Position numbers and translations under genes: made by a program
Source: Betaproteobacteria bacterium
GTDB lineage: Bacteria; Pseudomonadota; Gammaproteobacteria; Burkholderiales; Ga0077523
NCBI GenBank assembly: GCA_016125475.1
Contig: WGLR01000018.1
Coordinates: forward strand, 25,032-89,031
DNA: 64,000 nt
Direction: 5' to 3'
The notes under the pieces: model-generated
What the model was told of the DNA's origin: nothing
The model's input: the letters and a program-made list of their open reading frames with translations, nothing else
Databases searched by the model: none
In this document: positions 61,976 to 64,000 of the stretch, piece by piece
Position numbering within the stretch: position 1 is the stretch's first letter
Layout of the letters: each line of letters starts with the position of its first letter

Positions 61976-63115
61976 TTACCCAGTGCGGGAAGAGGCTGCC
62001 GGTTCGTTCAATTCGTAACTGGTACTGCGACCACCGGCGGCCGATTTCTGCAACGCGCCCAGGGCCAGCAGTTCATTGATGTCGCGCAAGGCGGTATCCG
62101 GGGAGCACCTGGCGATGGCCGCCCACTTGCTGGTGGTGAGTTTGCCCTCGAAGCCGTCGAGCAGCTGGTTGAGCAGTTTCACCTGGCGTTCGTTCATCGG
62201 TGTTTCCGCGAAACGTCGCCAGAATCTCGCTTTGGCAAGGGCCGCATCGAGGGTGTGCTGCGCCTGATCGACGGCGCGGTGCAAGGCGGCGAGGAACCAG
62301 GTGAGCCACTTCGTGACGTCGAGCGTTTGCTTCTGGGTGCGCTCCAGGACGTCGTAGTACTGTCTGCGCTCACGCTGGATCTGCGCGGAAAGGCTGTAGA
62401 AGCGCTGCGGGCTGCCGTCAGCCCGCGTCAGCAGCAGGTCGCCTATGGCGCGGGCGACGCGGCCGTTGCCGTCGTCGAAAGGGTGCAGGGTGACAAACCA
62501 CAGATGCGCGAGCCCCGCCTTGATGAGTGGCGGCTCGTGTGTGCCCGCATTGACCCACTCGAGAAAGCGGTTCGTCTCCGTCTCCAGACGATCGGCCGGA
62601 GGGGCTTCGAAGTGCACACGCTGCCGGCCGATGGGACCGGAGATGACCTGGATCGGTCCGCTGGCATCGTCCCGCCATGCGCCAACCTTGATCCTGGAAA
62701 GGCCGGAGTAACCGGTGGGAAAGAGCGCTGCATGCCAGCCGAACAGGCGCTCACGCGTGACAGGCGCGGCGCAGTTGGCGGTGGCGTCGAGCACCATCTC
62801 GACCACGCCCTCCACGTGCCGGTCAGGCGGGGCCAGGGCGCCGATGTCGACACCCAGGCGACGGGCAATGCTCGAGCGTACGGATTCGACATCGAGTCGT
62901 TCCCCCTCGATTTCGCTGGTCTTGACCACCTCTTCGGTCAGGGTCACCAGGCTCGCCTGGTCGCGCAGGGCCAGGCCGACATCCGCCATGCGCCCGATCA
63001 GCAGGCCCTGGGCGCGGCTGACCTCGGCCAGGGGGCCGGCGAGACTCGCCAGGTCGAAGCGCCAGTTCGGCCACTCGCCCGCTTGCCAGATGTAGGTGTA
63101 ATCACCGCCGTTCAT
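61976..63115 (-). CDS. Fic family protein (AMP/NMP transferase) with N-terminal inhibitory motif
   Basis: 379 residues. The Fic core motif HPFDDGNGRVAR begins at His211; the inhibitory motif (S/T)xxxE(G/N) is in TSEIEG (66-71), placing it in class II Fic proteins with an intramolecular antitoxin helix. The N-terminal 80 residues resemble the DUF4172 region, and the C-terminal 85 residues hold a wHTH (TSKWAAIARCSPDTALRDI). It transfers AMP from ATP to a target protein. Codon use (Leu CTG) differs slightly from neighbours. ATG 63115, 61 bp from the truncated RHS sequence. Confidence 0.9.
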   Translation of the reverse strand: MNGGDYTYIWQAGEWPNWRFDLASLAGPLAEVSRAQGLLIGRMADVGLALRDQASLVTLTEEVVKTSEIEGERLDVESVRSSIARRLGVDIGALAPPDRHVEGVVEMVLDATANCAAPVTRERLFGWHAALFPTGYSGLSRIKVGAWRDDASGPIQVISGPIGRQRVHFEAPPADRLETETNRFLEWVNAGTHEPPLIKAGLAHLWFVTLHPFDDGNGRVARAIGDLLLTRADGSPQRFYSLSAQIQRERRQYYDVLERTQKQTLDVTKWLTWFLAALHRAVDQAQHTLDAALAKARFWRRFAETPMNERQVKLLNQLLDGFEGKLTTSKWAAIARCSPDTALRDINELLALGALQKSAAGGRSTSYELNEPAASSRTG

Positions 63116-63154
63116 GCGGGTATTGTGGGGCTCGATCTCTGCACACGCAAGGTA

Positions 63155-63177
63155 TTCACCGCATTATCGGCGGTGAA
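63155..63177 (-). promoter_or_regulatory. Inverted repeat enclosing GATAAT upstream of the Fic gene
   Basis: TTCACCGC-N7-GCGGTGAA, 8 perfect pairs. On the minus strand the loop contains GATAAT, a good -10 about 45 bp before the Fic ATG. It could be an operator. The truncated RHS frame starts right at its far end. Confidence 0.45.
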
Positions 63178-64000
63178 AGTGCCTCCTATTCGCCGCAGGG
63201 CTACCGGTGCCGCGTGACCGATCCGTTGGGGCGCTACGAGGACTACACCTACGACAGCGGCGGGCGCATGACGGTGGTGAAGGACAAGCGCGGCAACACG
63301 ATGGTGACCAACGCCTACGACGGTCAGGGACGGGTGTCGAGCCAGACGGCGCCGGGCAACGCGGTGACGACGTTCACGTATACGCCCACGGGCAGCGGCC
63401 CCATCACGCGTACCGACGTGACCGATCCGCTGGGTCACGTGACGCGGATGAACTTCAACGCGGCCGGGCAGATGACGAGCCGGATCGATGCCTACGGCAC
63501 GGCGCGGGCACAGACGACAACGTTCGAGTACAACGCGGCGGGGCTGCGCACGGCGGTGGTTGATGCGCTGAACCGGCGTACCGAGTACAGCTACGACGCC
63601 TACGGCAACCTCACCCAGGTGAAATACCTGGCGGGCACGGGCAGCCAGTACACGGAGTCGTTCAGCTACAAGACGTGGTCGTTCCACGAACTGGCGACGA
63701 GCACCGACCCGAGAGGGAAGGTGACGAGCTACACCTACGACATCCGGGGCCGGCTGACGCAGGTGTCGGACCCGCTGGGCAATCTGACGAAGTTCACCTA
63801 CAACGCACAGGGGCTGGTGACGCAGCTGACGGATCCGCGCAACCAAGTCACGCAGTTCAGCTACAGCCTGACGGACCTGTCGGCGGTGACGGACCCGCTG
63901 GGTCGGACGACGGCGTTGTTCACCGACCCGCTGGGCCGGGTGGTGCAGACGACCAACGCACTGGGGCACCGGAGCACGACGAGCTACGACGTGCTGCACC
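63177..64000 (+). CDS. RHS/YD-repeat protein, lacking its N-terminus and cut by window edge
   Basis: Open in one frame from just after a TGA at 63174 to the right edge, about 275 codons. It shows at least eight YD repeats of about 20-23 residues: YTYDSGGRMT, NAYDGQGRVS, MNFNAAGQMT, FEYNAAGLRT, YSYDAYGNLT, YTYDIRGRLT, FTYNAQGLVT. The first in-frame start is GTG 63216 with no Shine-Dalgarno, and the sequence begins in mid-repeat. RHS proteins are normally 1000-2000 residues with an N-terminal targeting part, so the 5' part was lost or lies elsewhere. The C-terminal toxin, if any, is outside. Confidence 0.8.

Noticed and set aside
63112..63999. A minus-strand frame opposite the RHS repeats
   Set aside because: The opposite frame is a clear set of YD repeats; the minus frame is Arg/His/Val low complexity.

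Overview
The window is a GC-rich (by eye about two-thirds G+C), densely coded stretch of chromosome. It looks betaproteobacterial (Burkholderiales/Rhodocyclales-like): PEP-CTERM proteins, DusC, a PhaC-like alpha/beta hydrolase, tartrate dehydrogenase, a GlrK/QseG/GlrR module and a Cop/CopRS copper cluster occur together, with C/G-ending codons throughout. I see no rRNA, tRNA, CRISPR array or intact insertion sequence. Taxonomy is inferred from gene content only.

Layout. 1-14.5 kb: a class-C-type serine hydrolase cut by the left edge, a VOC protein, the PhaC-like hydrolase and an inositol monophosphatase (minus strand); then a secreted PEP-CTERM protein and a NIPSNAP protein; a TetR/isomerase/atypical-SDR operon that diverges, across a 21-bp palindrome, from an MFS transporter; two more MFS permeases, a TauE permease and a GloB-like hydrolase. 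14.6-25 kb: a molybdopterin oxidoreductase, DusC, an enolase-superfamily enzyme and a tartrate-dehydrogenase-type enzyme separated by a REP-like hairpin, a heterodimeric MdlAB-type ABC exporter, and a DUF6515 protein.

25-30.6 kb is one tight operon: MarR regulator, EmrA, EmrB, a SDR-fold protein carrying the exact halohydrin dehalogenase fingerprints (T-x4-F-x-G and S-x12-Y-x3-R), and an acyl-CoA synthetase. Two palindromes lie in front of marR, one of them enclosing a perfect TATAAT. This is the most interesting find. 30.6-38.3 kb: a GlrK-QseG-GlrR envelope two-component operon followed by two PA2779-family membrane proteins and a PA2778-type C39 peptidase. The glrK/qseG junction is tandemly triplicated; each copy has its own Shine-Dalgarno and ATG, and the array encodes a 75-residue repeat peptide coupled by ATGA overlaps on both sides. 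Upstream are a 2-keto-4-pentenoate-hydratase-like gene and a D-2-hydroxyacid dehydrogenase.

38.5-48.7 kb: a PEP-CTERM protein, DUF3467, a GAF-HlyD fusion, threonine aldolase, a DegQ-type protease, an uncharacterised protein, a canonical SDR, a YHS protein and an MFS permease. 48.8-58.9 kb is a copper-resistance island: NfeD, SHOCT, Cu(I) P-type ATPase; cytochrome c, CopB, CopA multicopper oxidase, DUF411; divergent copRS; and a Met-rich periplasmic protein. Boxes of the CTGACA-N4-TGTAATC type occur at two of its promoters. 59-64 kb looks more recently assembled: about 0.9 kb without a gene, a divergent LysR/NmrA-like pair, a Fic protein with its inhibitory motif, and the 5'-truncated end of an RHS-repeat gene that runs off the right edge.
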